64,000 nt of DNA from NCBI GenBank assembly GCA_949130485.1, contig OX422187.1, positions 744,001-808,000 of the forward strand, read 5' to 3'. Of the stretch, positions 23,208 through 34,847 are shown in pieces. This stretch comes from Agelas oroides (lineage: Eukaryota; Porifera; Demospongiae; Agelasida; Agelasidae). The first letter of the stretch is position 1. The number at the start of each line of letters is the position of its first letter. The notes beneath the pieces were generated by a model, which saw only the letters and a list, made by a program, of their open reading frames with translations, made no database searches and had not been told where the DNA came from. The position numbers and the translations under genes are program-made.

Positions 23208-24855
23208 TCAAATACAACCAACTTCTGTTTTGGCACTGTTTATCACTGAGTGTCTCCATTGTTCAAGGTTAGCCACCATAGTGTGCAGTTTATCTGTGTT
23301 AGAGGCAGACAGGTCTCGTCTTTCACTGGGGTCAGTGAGAAGATTATACAGACGTGTCCTAGATATACTACCATTACTGCAAGCAACAAATGCTTTGTGA
23401 TGATTGTCAACTAAAGCCATGTTGTAGCTTCCATTAAAGTGTCCCCAGGTGTTGAACGCCCAGGCTATTGGTTTGTGCCTCTGCTCACTGTTTCCAAGTA
23501 GGACTGGCAGAATTGAAATTCCGTCTATTATTCTATCTTGAGGTAAACTGGTGCCCAAAATGTCACAAACTGTTGGAAGGAAGTCACTCGTCACAACAGG
23601 ATAAGCTGAGATACGATTGTGTTTGATAACTTGTGGCCATTCAATAATACCAGGAACTCGTATTCCACCCTCATACAGACTTCCTTTCTGTCCTCTCAGT
23701 CCTGCTGTTCTTCCTGGGGTTTTACGCTTTGGTCCGTTGTCACTAACAAACCACAGCATGGTGTTACTGCTAACATCAAATTGACTGAGGAGCTCCCTAA
23801 TTCTCCCAACAGCTGTATCCATTGCTGTAACAGATCCATAATAATCAACTTCGTCTGCTGTGTGCCCTCTATCACTGTATAGTTTAATATAAGGGGGCAC
23901 TGCCACATATCTGATATGAACAGCATGGAATGCAACGTATGCAAAGAACGGACGACCAGTTGCAACAGTTGCCTTCAGAAACTGAGCAAATTCATTGACT
24001 ATAAATTCTGAATCATCGCCAATTATTGGTCTGTCCTGTGTTATCAAGGCATCTGGTTTGCCTTCCACTCCTGCATAGTAATTTCCACAGGATAGTGGTG
24101 GCCTGTCTGTGTAATGACCCAGGCGACAAAGAGAAGCATTGAAACAGCGACAGTTAGGATTTGCAGTTGGGACTTTGTGCTTGGTAACTTTCCAGACATC
24201 AAAGCCATGCTGGCCAGGATGGGAGGTAGGCCACTTTGGATGACCACCTTTCACTGGCTTCAGGTCACCAAGATGCCACTTGCCAAAGGTGGCTGTGTGA
24301 TAGCCATGATCTTTGAGGATCTCTGCAACTGTAACTTCTGATGTTGGCAGAGGCATAAGTATTGAACACTCAAGATCTTCTTCTGGTTTACAGATACGAC
24401 CACGTGTATTAGCAGTCCATATACAGTACCTATTGTGGTTTCTTCCAGTGAGGAGGGTGCCTCGTGTTGGTGAACAGACTGGTGCACCACTGTAAAAGTG
24501 GGTGAACTGGATGCTGTGTGGGCCAGATGCCATGGCATCCAAGGTGGGTGTTTCTGCTGGACCGCCATTGTAGCCCACATCACCATACCCCAGGTCATCA
24601 GCCAGCACAAAGACAATGTTGGGAAGGTTGTTACTTGTGCCCACTAAAACAAAGATGATAGTAAAATAAGATGTCTAGTAAGAACAAAAACGTTAAGAAG
24701 AGATTTGACTCACATTGCTGTAGATGTAAGTCCCCTCCAAGAAAATACACTCCTGCACTTGGCACAAACTTTGCTGATACAATGAGCACAGCTAGAATGC
24801 ATAGTGCTAGGCATGCACTCTTACAGATGTACTTCATCCTCTTAGGTAGCTTCAT
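23208..24855 (-). CDS. arylsulfatase B-like lysosomal sulfatase, two exons, intact
   Basis: This is a sulfatase of the N-acetylgalactosamine-4-sulfatase type, which removes sulfate from dermatan and chondroitin sulfate in lysosomes or outside the cell. Exon 1 (24855-24714) starts at an ATG and encodes a basic then hydrophobic signal sequence (SACLALCILAVLIVSA). Donor GTGAGT and acceptor TTTTAG join it in phase to exon 2 (24643-23208), giving 525 residues; vertebrate ARSB is about 533. Seen motifs are FVLADDLGYGDVG (metal-binding Asp pair), CSPTRGTLLTGR (the Cys becomes formylglycine), FGKWHLG, FVSDNGP and LRGQKGSLYEGGIRVPG. The usual SVHEPLQVP-type segment is AVHIRYVAVP here, a local change at the substrate side. 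Several Asn-glycosylation sites occur near the C-terminus (NGS). No frame breaks. A (TGGAC)n run lies just upstream of the start. Confidence 0.94.
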
Positions 24856-24913
24856 GGTTCTTGTTCAGGCAGAACTCAGTCTAAAGACGTAAAGTTGCTG
24901 AGCAACAAACTTG

Positions 24914-25096
24914 ACCTGGACTCTGGACTGGACTGGACTATGGACTGGACTGGACTATTATTCTACAGTGCAGGGGCGTAGCCAGGGCACCGCACTTGCA
25001 CACTACGTTTGCGAGTATACAGTCTCGTACCCAGGCCCCGCCCATGCAGATTTCCGCATTGCAGTACAGAGGGTCTGGGGATGGGGGTGGGTGGGT

Positions 25097-25129
<33 letters not shown>

Positions 25130-25131
25130 GC
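24914..25131. repeat. (TGGAC)n run, GGGGCGTAGCCAGG word and a long G tract
   Basis: TGGAC pentamers at 24914-24957 are followed by CAGGGGCGTAGCCAGG (24970), a word typical of one end of common invertebrate DNA transposons; the element end at 39751 and 40084 is similar. A run of about 30 G follows at 25097-25128. No right end of an element was found here. Confidence 0.6.
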
Positions 25132-26093
25132 AGGAAAATGAATTTTGTAGGTGCTAAGGTAAAATGGGGTAATTCTGAATAAACTTTAAACAAAACCTTG
25201 CGGAACAGTTCCGTCACATTATTTTACGGAACGGAACAGGTTCGAATGCACACACGACTGCCAAATATACATAGCTATAAAGCTGCCGATTGTAGTACTC
25301 GCTTTTCCGGTAAGTAAAGGTTTATATATACTAGCTCTGTAGCTGGAGTGTAAACATAAGAAAGCGCTGACAATACGGTAACAGTAAGTAGACTACTCAG
25401 TAGTTTGATGCATGCATACCGCATAGCGGGAAAATTTGGCGGGGACCTTAATTTGGCGGTTTGGCGAATCGTGAGAACATCGCCAAATTTAAATTCTCGC
25501 CAAATTTAAATCAGCGCTAGCGCTAGCGCTAGTAATGAACATGACGTAATGCGTACCATATAATATATGCACATATGTACATGCGCGCGCACGCGGGCTT
25601 GCCCTGGACCGAATTTTTCGTAACAGCTCTAGCTCTGTACTCGAGTGTTAAACAGTACTAGTCGAACTTGATCATGTTGGATGGTCCCCCTTCATCTCAA
25701 GAATAGCGCACAAGCGGCTGACATCTTTTGGGGACATGGCCAACAACAGCGCGTCTACGTATCACATGCAGCCACAGCGTAGGGATCCTCGGTGTTTGTC
25801 CTTTCTCGCACGCAGTTCAATTCTTCCCCTGGGGTTCCAAATACTTTCGAAAACATGGTAGCCTTGAATACAGCTGTCGACCTCCAAAGTCTCCGTTCTC
25901 AATTTCGGCGAGCTAGCGTACGCCACGCGCTACGATTACGTTGTCGGAGTGAATAATGTCCCCCCGGACATTATTCACTAGTGCCATATTGTCCCCCCCG
26001 GACATTATTCACCGGTGAATAATGTCCCCCTCGTACATGCGCTTATTCGTAAGTTCGTAGCCCTACAACTAGCAGTCGAGATCATGCATGGAC

Positions 26094-26185
26094 GCCATAC
26101 CCAACCAACCCCAGGCGCGGATCGCTTTCAGTATCACACACAGCGATACTGAAAGCGATCCGCGCTGGGGTTGGTTGGGTATGGC
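26094..26185. mobile_element. 92-bp hairpin MITE, TAGTCTCGCAAGCC family
   Basis: The arms (GCCATACCCAACCAACCCC and its complement, continuing through GCGGATCGCTTTCAGTATC) are almost perfect around an 8-base loop. The right flank has TTGCGAGACTAG, the end word shared with the hairpins at 35888 and 47565. Confidence 0.8.
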
Positions 26186-26232
26186 TTGCGAGACTAGCAT
26201 GGACCTGACAACAGCAGCACTACCCCCAAACT

Positions 26233-27280
26233 GAGATGAAATGCATCTCGTTAGGGTACGCTTTGAAGCATTCAGCTCACTTTATGACTCACTAGTAATA
26301 CCTAGAATGGACTATGGGGCTGGTGTCTGGGGTTACAGAACCTTCCCCAAGTTACAAACCATTCAGAACAAGGCAATTAGACATATTTTGGGTGTGGGTA
26401 AAAACTGCCCAGTAGATCTACTAGAAGGTGACTCAGGATGGATGCCAGTCTGGTGTAGACACCAGTTTGAGATGCTCAAACTCTGGTTCCGTCTTGCTAC
26501 TATGGACGATAGTCGTCTTACTAAAAAGATTTTTAAATGGTCACTAGAACTAGCCAATAAGGGCAAACCTACCTGGTGTTTTCATGCAAATAAATTGCTC
26601 ACTCAGATCAACCTAGGACACTTAAATCCAAATTATGTAACTAGCTTGTCTCCTAAGGAATTTCAAACCATAGTCATCACTAAATTAACTGATAAAGCAA
26701 ACCACAAATGGAGAATGCGAATCTGGGACCATAACACCTACTGTACAGACTCAGGGGGTAGGCTACATAACTATAGAGTTATAAAACAACAACCTAGGCC
26801 AGAGTGCTACATTAGTGGTATTCTGTGCAGGGGTCACCGGTGGGTCATGGCTGCCCTCCGGGGGGGTTGTCTCCCACTTCACATTGAGACAGGCCGATAT
26901 AGGACACCAAAAACACCATACCACCTCCGGACCTGCAGATTGTGTTCATCAGACACTGTTGAAACTGAATTTCATTTTGTTATGTTGTGTCCAGCTTTAG
27001 ATCATTTACGTTCTACCTTTTTCAGTTGCCTATCCGACTTAGATAACTCTTTTACCTCCCTTACCCTTATTGATAAATTTAAGTACATCCTTAGCGCAAA
27101 TAATCATTGTAGAATAATTGGGAAACATTTGTATAACCTGTATAAAACTAGAATCCAGCTTTTAAATCTGTAATATCTGTATACTTAACCATTATTTTGT
27201 ACCCGTTTGTAGTGACTAATAGGCCTAATCAGGCCGGGCATCTCGCGTGTCACTCTAATAAAATATTTCATTCATTCATA
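26233..27280 (+). mobile_element. 5'-truncated non-LTR retrotransposon, RT C-terminus
   Basis: A 310-codon frame (26241-27173) holds the region after the reverse-transcriptase catalytic core: LYDSLVIPRMDYGAGVWGYR and LQTIQNKAIRHILGVGKNC, typical of LINE thumb regions. A Cys/His motif near the C-terminus (CRLCSSDTVETEFHFVMLC) is common in CR1/L2/Jockey-type elements. The 3' end has a short untranslated region, AATAAA at 27260 and a TTCATTCATTCAT tail, as in LINEs that end in short tandem repeats. The 5' part, including endonuclease and YADD, is missing. The frame is intact over its whole length, so the insertion is fairly young. Confidence 0.85.
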
Positions 27281-27962
27281 TATAGTTCCGCGTGGCCAGG
27301 CAAACTTGGGTTATACTACGAGAGACTAGATACGATGCGCTTAGCCTCGTACCCAGCCCTTCTCGACCAGTGTTTGTCATTCACGGGAGCAGCAAAACTA
27401 ACTCAGGCTTCTTTCCCTGTGTTAGCACTGCAAGCGACAAATGCTGGGGTCAGAACAGCCAGCGTAAGAGTCTAGGAGACACTCTGTATCAAGAACACAG
27501 TGCGCTCCATAGTCTCGCAGGCCTGTGTGGCTTGTAAAGCAACTCCAAATCACTTACTTGTTTCTTATATTCCCACCTACTAGTGCTATAATCTCAGCAG
27601 ATGACAGTTCTCAACCTTGTTCTAGGGGGGACAATATTGACTGAGGGGGGATATTATTCACCAGTGAATAATGTCCTCTGGTGAATAATGTCCTAGGGGG
27701 ACAATATTCACTAGTGAATAATGTCCGGGGGGGACATTATTCACCGGTGAATAATGTCTGGGGGGACATCTTTGGGGGGGACACTGTACACTATGACGTC
27801 ACAGCGTAAAAATGATTACGTCACAAGTACAATTCCAAATCGCCAATATCAAAATACAACCTTTTCTCGCCATTTCACCAAATTTGATGCCCGCCAAATT
27901 TTCCCGCTATACGGTATACATGCTGTTCTCAACAGAGTGACATGCAGCAACTGTACTAACCG

Positions 27963-28016
27963 ACACTTACAAAAGCTAGCCTCGTACCCAGGCCCATTCG
28001 ACCTGGGTACGAGCAT
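27963..28016. mobile_element. short hairpin of the TAGCCTCG family
   Basis: CTAGCCTCGTACCCAGGCCC is followed within a few bases by its inverted copy GACCTGGGTACGAG. It is a minimal member of the hairpin family, with GTACCCAGG replacing GTTCCCAGG. Confidence 0.7.
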
Positions 28017-28162
28017 AGATAATATATACCTATACTAGAAAATGTAGAACATTGTGGGGGCGAGCCTGAGCAAGCTGATACAGGATATTATGTCACTGAT
28101 GAGTGATGTAATACATCAAGTCAATTATCCTCCTACATGCACATCCATTTACCATTCACAGG

Positions 28163-28574
28163 TAGGCCTTGGTAGATTATGCTCACATTTCTACCCATTA
28201 TTCTATTCTTTTATTCCCATAAACTTCACCTATTATTCTTTTCAATGCACCTATTATTCTCAATTATGCTAACCGGATTTCACACATATACATATAATAA
28301 TTTGAAAGTGGTTACAATTAGGATTCTCGCCTTTCTCAGTGGTTGTGTTCTAGCATTACTGTATGTAGTCCTCTAAAGAAGATTCTTGCTGTAAACATAA
28401 GAAACTTGTTACTGGGAATGAGGCTACAGTGCACTTGGTCGAAAGAGATTGCAAGTTTGCAATGTTCTGGCCACCTGATCAGGAAAGTGTACCTATTATG
28501 CCAGCATAATTCTTGATGCTCAGGAGCACCTATTATTCCAAAAATTATGCTAGCATAATCTACCAAGGTCTATT
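28163..28574. repeat. imperfect inverted-repeat element (CCTTGGTAGATTATGCT ends)
   Basis: CCTTGGTAGATTATGCT at the left edge is inverted as AGCATAATCTACCAAGG at the right. Inside, the words CACCTATTATTC and AATTATGC recur several times. It is probably a diverged MITE; no target duplication was identified. Confidence 0.5.
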
Positions 28575-30884
28575 CACAGGGGGCTTTAAAATGGTTTTTG
28601 ATTTGCTTTAAATCTCGTATTAACTTTTCATGGCTCATGGCGTTTATGAGTGCTGTTTTAATATGCATGGCCCTGACCTAAAACCGACCTGCCAGGGCTG
28701 CTAACGTGGCTACACATGCATGGAATAAGCTTTTATACACCGACTAAACTGGTTTCTGAGTCAGTAGTCAACAAACGTCCATATTAAATTTGCACCGCCT
28801 GTGAGTGGCCTGCCGTCGTCGGTAGAAGCACGGGATCGTCTAAGTTCCCATAGCTCCATGACGTACGTCATTAAAACATCACATGGGAGTTCCCCGTGCC
28901 CACCGAATAATCGCGATAACCCTCTTTCTACATAATTTAACTTAACCGTTCTGAACTAGCATGCATTCAGAGAGCATGCAGCATATCAAGGAAAAAGAGA
29001 CCAAGTAAGGAAAATATCAGTAAGATAAAGTAGTTAGGATGAAGGTGTATATTCGTGGCAGCTGGGAGGGAGAAATGGATTGGACATTTGTATATACTTC
29101 TATCGAAATACAGTGGAATAAGATCTGAAAATGTCATCACATGCGATTATTTCATGTAGCGTTAGGTAGACAGACGGTAGGCACATGGAAGGCTCTGCTC
29201 GACGAACAATCTTGAGACCCTTCCGGCTTCTAAATCCTATTTCTGTTTGAAGTGTAAACATTTGCAAGGCAGTGTCCTGCATCTACTTTGGTACACTCAG
29301 AACTGATCAACACAACAGTAAGTATATATAAATTGTAATGATTGAGTACTGCCCCTTGTGTGACAGCATTCTGTCTACCTGACATCACTGCATGTGATGA
29401 GATCTCCCACACCTTCTCCCACTGTATATGCAGGTGCACTGTGGCTGTGTTTGAAGTTTGTATACAAGTCCAGGCTGGGAGATTTTACCACATGAAAGAC
29501 ATCAATGTCTTCCTAGGAAGAGGAGGGGTGTGGAGAATCCTTGTAGCTTCCTGATGGGGAATATCTCCCAGGCCACCCTCAAAGTGATCAAAAGATGATG
29601 GAAATTAAAGCTATGCATTCATTTCTTTTCCAGATGAAATTGTGTCCACAAAAATGTCTTGTTTTGCTGATATGAACCTGCGCAAGTTCCTATTGTCACA
29701 CCAAATTGCTATCCTTTTCTATTGGACTCTTGGAGACACACATCAACAATTAGACAAGAAAATTGTCCCTTACTCCCAAAGTCATTGCTTGATGTTGAAG
29801 ATGTGAACACAGGTGACTGAAGAGAGACTGAATGGTGAATCAACTGCAGAGCCGTTTTATGTAAAAACTGCAACCAAAGACATTTTCTGATTTTCAAAGT
29901 CAGACAAGGATGCCATTTATTTGTCATGGTGGATTGGCCTCGTCCCCGGCACAAAATGGGGAAGAATCTGGTCAAACTGCCACCATCAAGTCACTGCCAC
30001 AGCAGAATGTTGCCATGACCAATTGTGCTTTTTGTAAATGGTACTCTGACATTCACATAGACATGATAGCAAAGGCAGGTTTAGCTGTGCAGTATACAGT
30101 AATTGTATTCCTCAGTGATGACTCATCAGTTGTATTGTGACAAGACTCTTCCTCTCTTTGCGAAGGGTGTGGCTGCAAGAATATGATTGTTCTAGTCTGT
30201 TGCATAAATCATAATATATGGGAATAACACAACTTCACAATAAGTATTGTGAAGAGCATTCACGGTCAGAGATACAATATAATCCAGATTAACTACATTG
30301 CTGGCATTTTTGGACAGCTCTACTACATACGCTGAAGATTCACAGGTTGGCAGGCTTAGCTGGTAGCAGAAACGCTGCGCTTTTCGCTGTTCACGCTATG
30401 CAGCTGCATAGAGTTCAAGGGTTTAACTCCACCCATCCACGCATGCGCAGTTTGTTAGCATGAACTTCGTGCAGAGACTATGTTCGAAAAGGGTGAAATT
30501 CGCGCACGGGGAACTCCCATGTGATGTTTTATGACGTAACCTCATGGAGCTGTGTGAACTTAGACGATCCCGTAGAAGCACAAACCAGTGCCACGCGTGC
30601 TTCAACTTCAGTCGTCTTCGCTCCGGGTCCATGACGCTACACTCTGACAGTAGCCCTCCACTGGCCTTCACATGCTTTACGATATCGCGATATCGATCTT
30701 CGTGAAATATTTGAATGCGCTCATTTAAAATTTCCGGTAAGTGGTCGGTCCAAGCAAGCATATATATATATGCGCATAGATACACACACGCGTGTATGGG
30801 GGGTGATTAGTGCCAAAACCTTCCTTTCAGATTTGGGATACTGAAATTACATTTGGATGGTCAATCATGGAAGCCATCGCCTCA
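28575..30884. other. no supported gene; two inverted copies of a roughly 100-base segment
   Basis: Segment 28820-28905 (GATCGTCTAAGTTC, CATCACATGGGAGTTCCCCG) recurs inverted at 30500-30590. Next to it, 30590-30640 contains the reverse of GCGAAGACGACTGAAGTTGA, which also occurs in the repeat at 38977. A weak inverted pair lies at 29138-29183 and 29369-29405. A 120-codon minus-strand frame at 30785-30423 overlaps these repeats and is not called as a gene. Confidence 0.5.
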
Positions 30885-31256
30885 TTTGAATGGTGAACTT
30901 CTATATCCAAATGTAAATGCAGTCATTTGAATGGTGAACTTCTATATCCAAATGGACACTGCTATTTGAATGGTCAACTTCTATATCCAAATGGACACTG
31001 CTATTTGAATGGTCAACTTCTATATTCAAATGTAAATGCAGTCATTTGAATGGTGAACTTCTATATCCAAATGGACACTGCTATTTGATTAGTGAATTTC
31101 TATATTCAAATGTAAATGCAGTCATTTGAATGGTCAACTTCTATATCCAAATGGACACTGCTATTTGAATGGTGAACTTCTATATCCAAATGTAAATGCA
31201 GTCATTTGAATGGTGAACTTCTATATTCAAATGGACACTGCTATTTGAATGGTCAA
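30885..31256. repeat. minisatellite of alternating 39- and 41-bp units
   Basis: The word TTTGAATGGT (or a close variant) starts units at 30885, 30926, 30965, 31004, 31045, 31084, 31125, 31164, 31205 and 31244. Units ending in TGTAAATGCAGTCA are 41 long (A); those ending in TGGACACTGCTA are 39 long (B). The order is A B B A B A B A B. Each unit also has internal dyad symmetry (ATTTGAA ... CCAAAT). It is not a CRISPR: there are no unique spacers. Confidence 0.92.
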
Positions 31257-31272
31257 CACTCGTGCTCAAACC

Positions 31273-31405
31273 TAGCCTCGTTCCCAGACTGATACAGATA
31301 CCTTTGACATTCAGTCTGGGAACGAGGTCAGATCACTGATCAATATGACAGATTGTAGTCTCGTGCCCAGACCCTCTCCCACGTGTGAGAAAGAGGGTCT
31401 GGTGT
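31273..31405. mobile_element. two adjacent hairpins of the TAGCCTCG family
   Basis: The first (31275-31328) has arms TAGCCTCGTTCCCAGACTG and the complement. The second (31354-31405) starts TAGTCTCGTGCCCAGACCC and returns as GAGGGTCTGG without its outer end. They are 25 bases apart. Confidence 0.75.
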
Positions 31406-31939
31406 TCTGAGTGACTTTTCTTGTCACATGGGGCAGGGTAGCTCCCCGATCTGAGAGCTCGAATCAGATTCTAGAACGCATAATTATATGTGCGTGACGT
31501 AAGTGATCGTACCGAGGTTCTACGTAGATCTTAATGGAAGGTAGGCCTTTACTGAACTGGTATTCCTCGTGCAAGCAAATGGCCTTGCATTTGCCTGTGC
31601 CTGGATCTCACCCACAATGGTGTCTAGTTGGTCATCAGTGAGTGCCAAATAGAAAGCACGGACACTGAGGACGTACTCGGACATTCTTCTCAGAGTACAT
31701 ACAGAAACACCAAGTATGCTGAGGCACTGTAAATCGAATTACGTCTGTAATCACTGGACTGGACTACTGGACTCTAATTTCAATGCACTAAAAAACATTT
31801 TTATGCTCTCTAATAATATTTATCTACCTGTTGAGTTGCATAATACACTCTAACAAACTGCAAGGATAGCCATTTTTGCTGCAAAGAGGTACGTACCTTA
31901 GGTACTTATTTATGTACAATTAGTGATGTATAGCTACCG

Positions 31940-34240
31940 CTACAGCGCAGCAACTTGTCCATGCATGTGTGGCGGACAAGGACAGACAAATGCAAACTGA
32001 GTAGCCTCGAGCTCACACTTAGGCACTCCGCAGTAGCGATACCTAGCACTCCAGGATCTCTCGTTCTTTCTCAAAGATAGTGAAGGTCCTAGGTGTACCA
32101 TGTCTCCGTAAATCAGATCAATGTCTTGTTGGAGTTCAGCATAATCTGCAGTCGAGGAGATAGTTTTATAGAGTAGCATGTCATCTGCATAGAGAGAAAG
32201 TTTACTGTTTTCAGAGAGGGCCAGTGTAGAGATGTCATCAATGTATATCAAGAATAGTAATGGCCCAAGGACTGATCCTTGGGGTACTCCGGAGATCACA
32301 TGAGTGGAGTGTGAGGATGTTCCATTAACCACAACACTTTGTTGACGTTTTGTAAGGTAACTGTGTAACCAACTCACAATCAAAGGATGTAGATGAAGCT
32401 GTTTTAGCTCTTCCATGAGCCTTCTGTGAGAAACAGTATCAAAAGCTTTCTGAAAGTCGAAAAATACACAGCATATTTCTTTATTTTGGTCAAGTTGCGT
32501 TAGCCAATCATGTGTAGTAGAAAGCAGAGCTGTCAAGGTGGATTTCCCCTTTTGAAATCCCCATTGTGCATCTGAAAGTGGGTGGTATTCATTAAGATGG
32601 TCAGTGATTAATGAATGGAAGTGCTTTTCAAGAAGCTTGCTGAGTATTGACAGGAGGGATATTGGTCTATACCCAGATGGACTGTGTTTAGTTGTTGATT
32701 TGGGAATTGGTACAACTCTAGCTGCCTTCCATAGTTTGGGAAAGTGACCTTTTGCAATGGATAGATTAAAAAGATTTGTCAAAGAAGGAGCTATGCTTTC
32801 AGATGTGGCCTTGAGCGTGCGTGCAGAAATCCCGTCAGGACCATTAGCTTTAGATACATCTAGACCCTTAATCAGCTGAACAATCTCTTGTGTTGTACAG
32901 AATAAGTGATCTGGGCAGGTTTCCTCATAGATACATTCAAGTGGATCAGTTAGTGGTGGTTCGGAGTGGTTCCAGCAGTTTGAGAAATAAGTGTTCAGCA
33001 TGTTGGATTTCTCTTCATCAGTGATAGCATTGATATTGTCCTGACTTAATACAGGGATTGTTTCTTGCTGTTTATTCACAAGTTTAACTGTCTTCCAGAA
33101 TTGTTTGCTATTTGCAGATGTTAGTGAGTTGAAATAGTTTTGTTTTGCAGATCGAAGCATTGTAGTGACATCGTTTCTGATTTTCTTATATTTAGCAAAA
33201 TGAGTAGGGTTTTTACTTCGCTTAGCTCTCAGAAACATATTGTTCCTTTTCCGCATGTGCCGCACAACATTTTTAGTCAACCAGGGAAGGTTTCGGCGTC
33301 TTTTCAGCTGAGGTACACATTCTTCCATGATTTCAAGAAACTTCCTTGTCCAATTTTCTGTTGACAGGTCTACATTATCAGAAAGAAGAGAATCCCAATT
33401 TGTTGTGTGGATAAGGTCACATGCTTTTGAAAAATCTGCATTCTTATAGATCCAAATATGCCGGGGCTTGGAGCAAACAGCTTTGGTGGAAGTTTTCCAT
33501 TTAATGGCAAGTGACACCCCAAGGTGGTCAGAAGATGACAGTGGTGGGAGAGTGGTACAACTCCGGAGACAAGATGGTTCAGACAGCAGGGCTAGATCAA
33601 TGAGAGATGTGCTACCATGTGGACTTACATGTGTAAAGGAGGGAACAACCTGCTCTAATGAAAAACTGTATAAAATATCTCTGAGATGTGAAAATAAATG
33701 ATGTTGAGGGTTTAAAAAGTTAACATTAAAATCTCCCAACAAAAGAAAAGTGGAAAATTGAGCCGGATTTACCATCTGCAATGTTGTACAAAGATTATCA
33801 AAAATAGAGACAGGGGATGATGGAGGGCGATAAAAAAGACAAATACAAAACTTGTTAGAAACTGATACAGATGTGATTGACAGGGCAAGAAATTCTAAAT
33901 TGTGTGGGCCACCTTGCAGCAATACCCTACATGACAAAGAGTTATGTGTATAGAGAGCAATGCCACCACCATGCCTATTACGGTCCAGCCGATGTACCTG
34001 GTAGTCAGGTAGCAAAAGTTCATTGTCCATAACATCTTCAGAGAGCCAGGTTTCAACAATGCAGATTATGTCAGGTTTCTGGAGCAGTACATTAGCTTGT
34101 AATTCATCTAATTTGGGAAGAATGCTTCTAGCATTATAATATAGTACAGTGAGCTGTTTGGAGGTAGACATACTGTGACTATGAGAGCTAGCGCCCTCCA
34201 TGTTGCATTGTGAATTAGTTACACGTTGACAATGCAACAT
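31940..34240 (-). mobile_element. non-LTR retrotransposon ORF2: endonuclease plus reverse transcriptase
   Basis: One 766-codon frame encodes an APE-type endonuclease followed by reverse transcriptase. Endonuclease landmarks are LYYNARSILPKL, ETWLS, RHGGGIALYT, CLFYRPPSS, LLLGDFNVNF and SSSDHLGVS. RT landmarks are ARVVPIPKSTTKHSPSGYRP, FQKGKST, CVFFDFQKAFDTVSH, ISGVPQGSVLGPLLF and the catalytic LSLYADDMLLY. After LQQDIDLIYGD the protein no longer resembles the family, so the thumb and C-terminal part were lost near 32070. A likely start is the Met of MEGASSHSHS (about 34201). The whole frame is uninterrupted. Clade is uncertain, CR1/L2/Jockey-like. Confidence 0.9.
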
Positions 34241-34251
34241 GGAGGGCGCTC
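34188..34251. repeat. hairpin at the LINE start codon
   Basis: AGCGCCCTCCATGTTGCATT (34188 on) returns as AATGCAACATGGAGGGCGCT (to 34251) with a 20-base loop. The arms include the likely start codon of the LINE frame, so one arm is a partial inverted duplication of the 5' end. Confidence 0.85.
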
Positions 34252-34326
34252 ATATTCGGCAGGATGGGGCTGGAGGGACTTGCGCAAGGTGGGATGGGAG
34301 GGAAGGGCGAGACGGTGTCTCGCAGT

Positions 34327-34847
34327 GGGCGGTTTGGGGCCCCCACACAGCACGTAAAATAAGGGGCCCGCCTTCCCAATCCACAAGGGGTAGTCACTTA
34401 TATGTCGCCTGTAGAAGCGTTTGCGACCGCGATCAAATTTTTTGATCGGCAAAAAGTGTGCTTGATCGTCCCCCCCAGAGGCTCTTGATCGCTTGATTTT
34501 CAAGGGTCAGAGGTCAAATTGCAGCCGCGCGCTCTTGATTGTTGATTTTTAGCAGTACGGAGGTCACCTTGATCCCTTGATCGGCCCCCCGAAAGGGCTT
34601 TGATCGCTTGATTCAGTTTTGATCCCGGTTGCAAACGCTTCTACACGGGACATATAAGTGACTACCCCTTGATCCACTCCCACTTCCGGTCGGGGCAGGC
34701 ATATGCCGGCATGACTTCCTGACCAGGAGGGCGCAAGGTTACAGACTATCTGCACCCATTCTGCCATTCCACGTCTACTATCAGAGGAGACAGGAACGGT
34801 TAGATGTAGAAATGAGAGTGACGACCGAAGACCGTTAAATAAGGTCG
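34327..34847. repeat. dispersed repeat copy A, split by a MITE
   Basis: Copy A (34327-34384 plus 34671-34847) matches copy B at 36074-36289 base for base over most of its length: GGGCGGTTTGGGGCCCCCAC, then CCACTTCCGGTCGGGGCAGG and ATTCCACGTCTACTATCAG. Being just upstream of the minus-strand LINE, it may be LINE 5' untranslated sequence or a separate repeat. Confidence 0.85.
34385..34670. mobile_element. 286-bp MITE with about 55-bp inverted ends
   Basis: The ends read AAGGGGTAGTCACTTATATG in both directions and stay similar through GTAGAAGCGTTTGC and GATCAAA. ATCCAC lies on both sides (34379-34384 and 34672-34677) but once in the uninterrupted copy B (36126-36131). The interior has many TTGATCGCTTGAT-like words. 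It is non-coding. Confidence 0.92.

Larger units (their letters stand above)
25413..27922. mobile_element. 2.5-kb element with inverted ends and clustered palindromes
   Basis: The left edge (25413) reads TGCATACCGCATAGCGGGAA; the right edge (27922) is its near complement. The inverted similarity continues through AATTTGGCGGG, a TGACGTAA word and several GTGAATAATGTCCCCC blocks. Left palindromes lie at 25949-25978 and 26001-26026, right ones at 27651-27758. The interior contains a hairpin MITE (26094-26185) and a 5'-truncated LINE (26233-27280), probably later insertions. A related fragment of the terminal word is at 44066-44104. No transposase was found. Confidence 0.7.

Noticed and set aside
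23619..24616. Other-frame open segments over the sulfatase
   Set aside because: They are shadows of an intact, motif-complete sulfatase exon.
30423..30785. 120-codon minus-strand protein
   Set aside because: It overlaps two dispersed repeat segments shared with 28.8 kb and 39.2 kb, so the frame is repeat-derived.
30885..31256. CRISPR-like array
   Set aside because: Units are contiguous tandem repeats with no unique spacers, in an animal genome.
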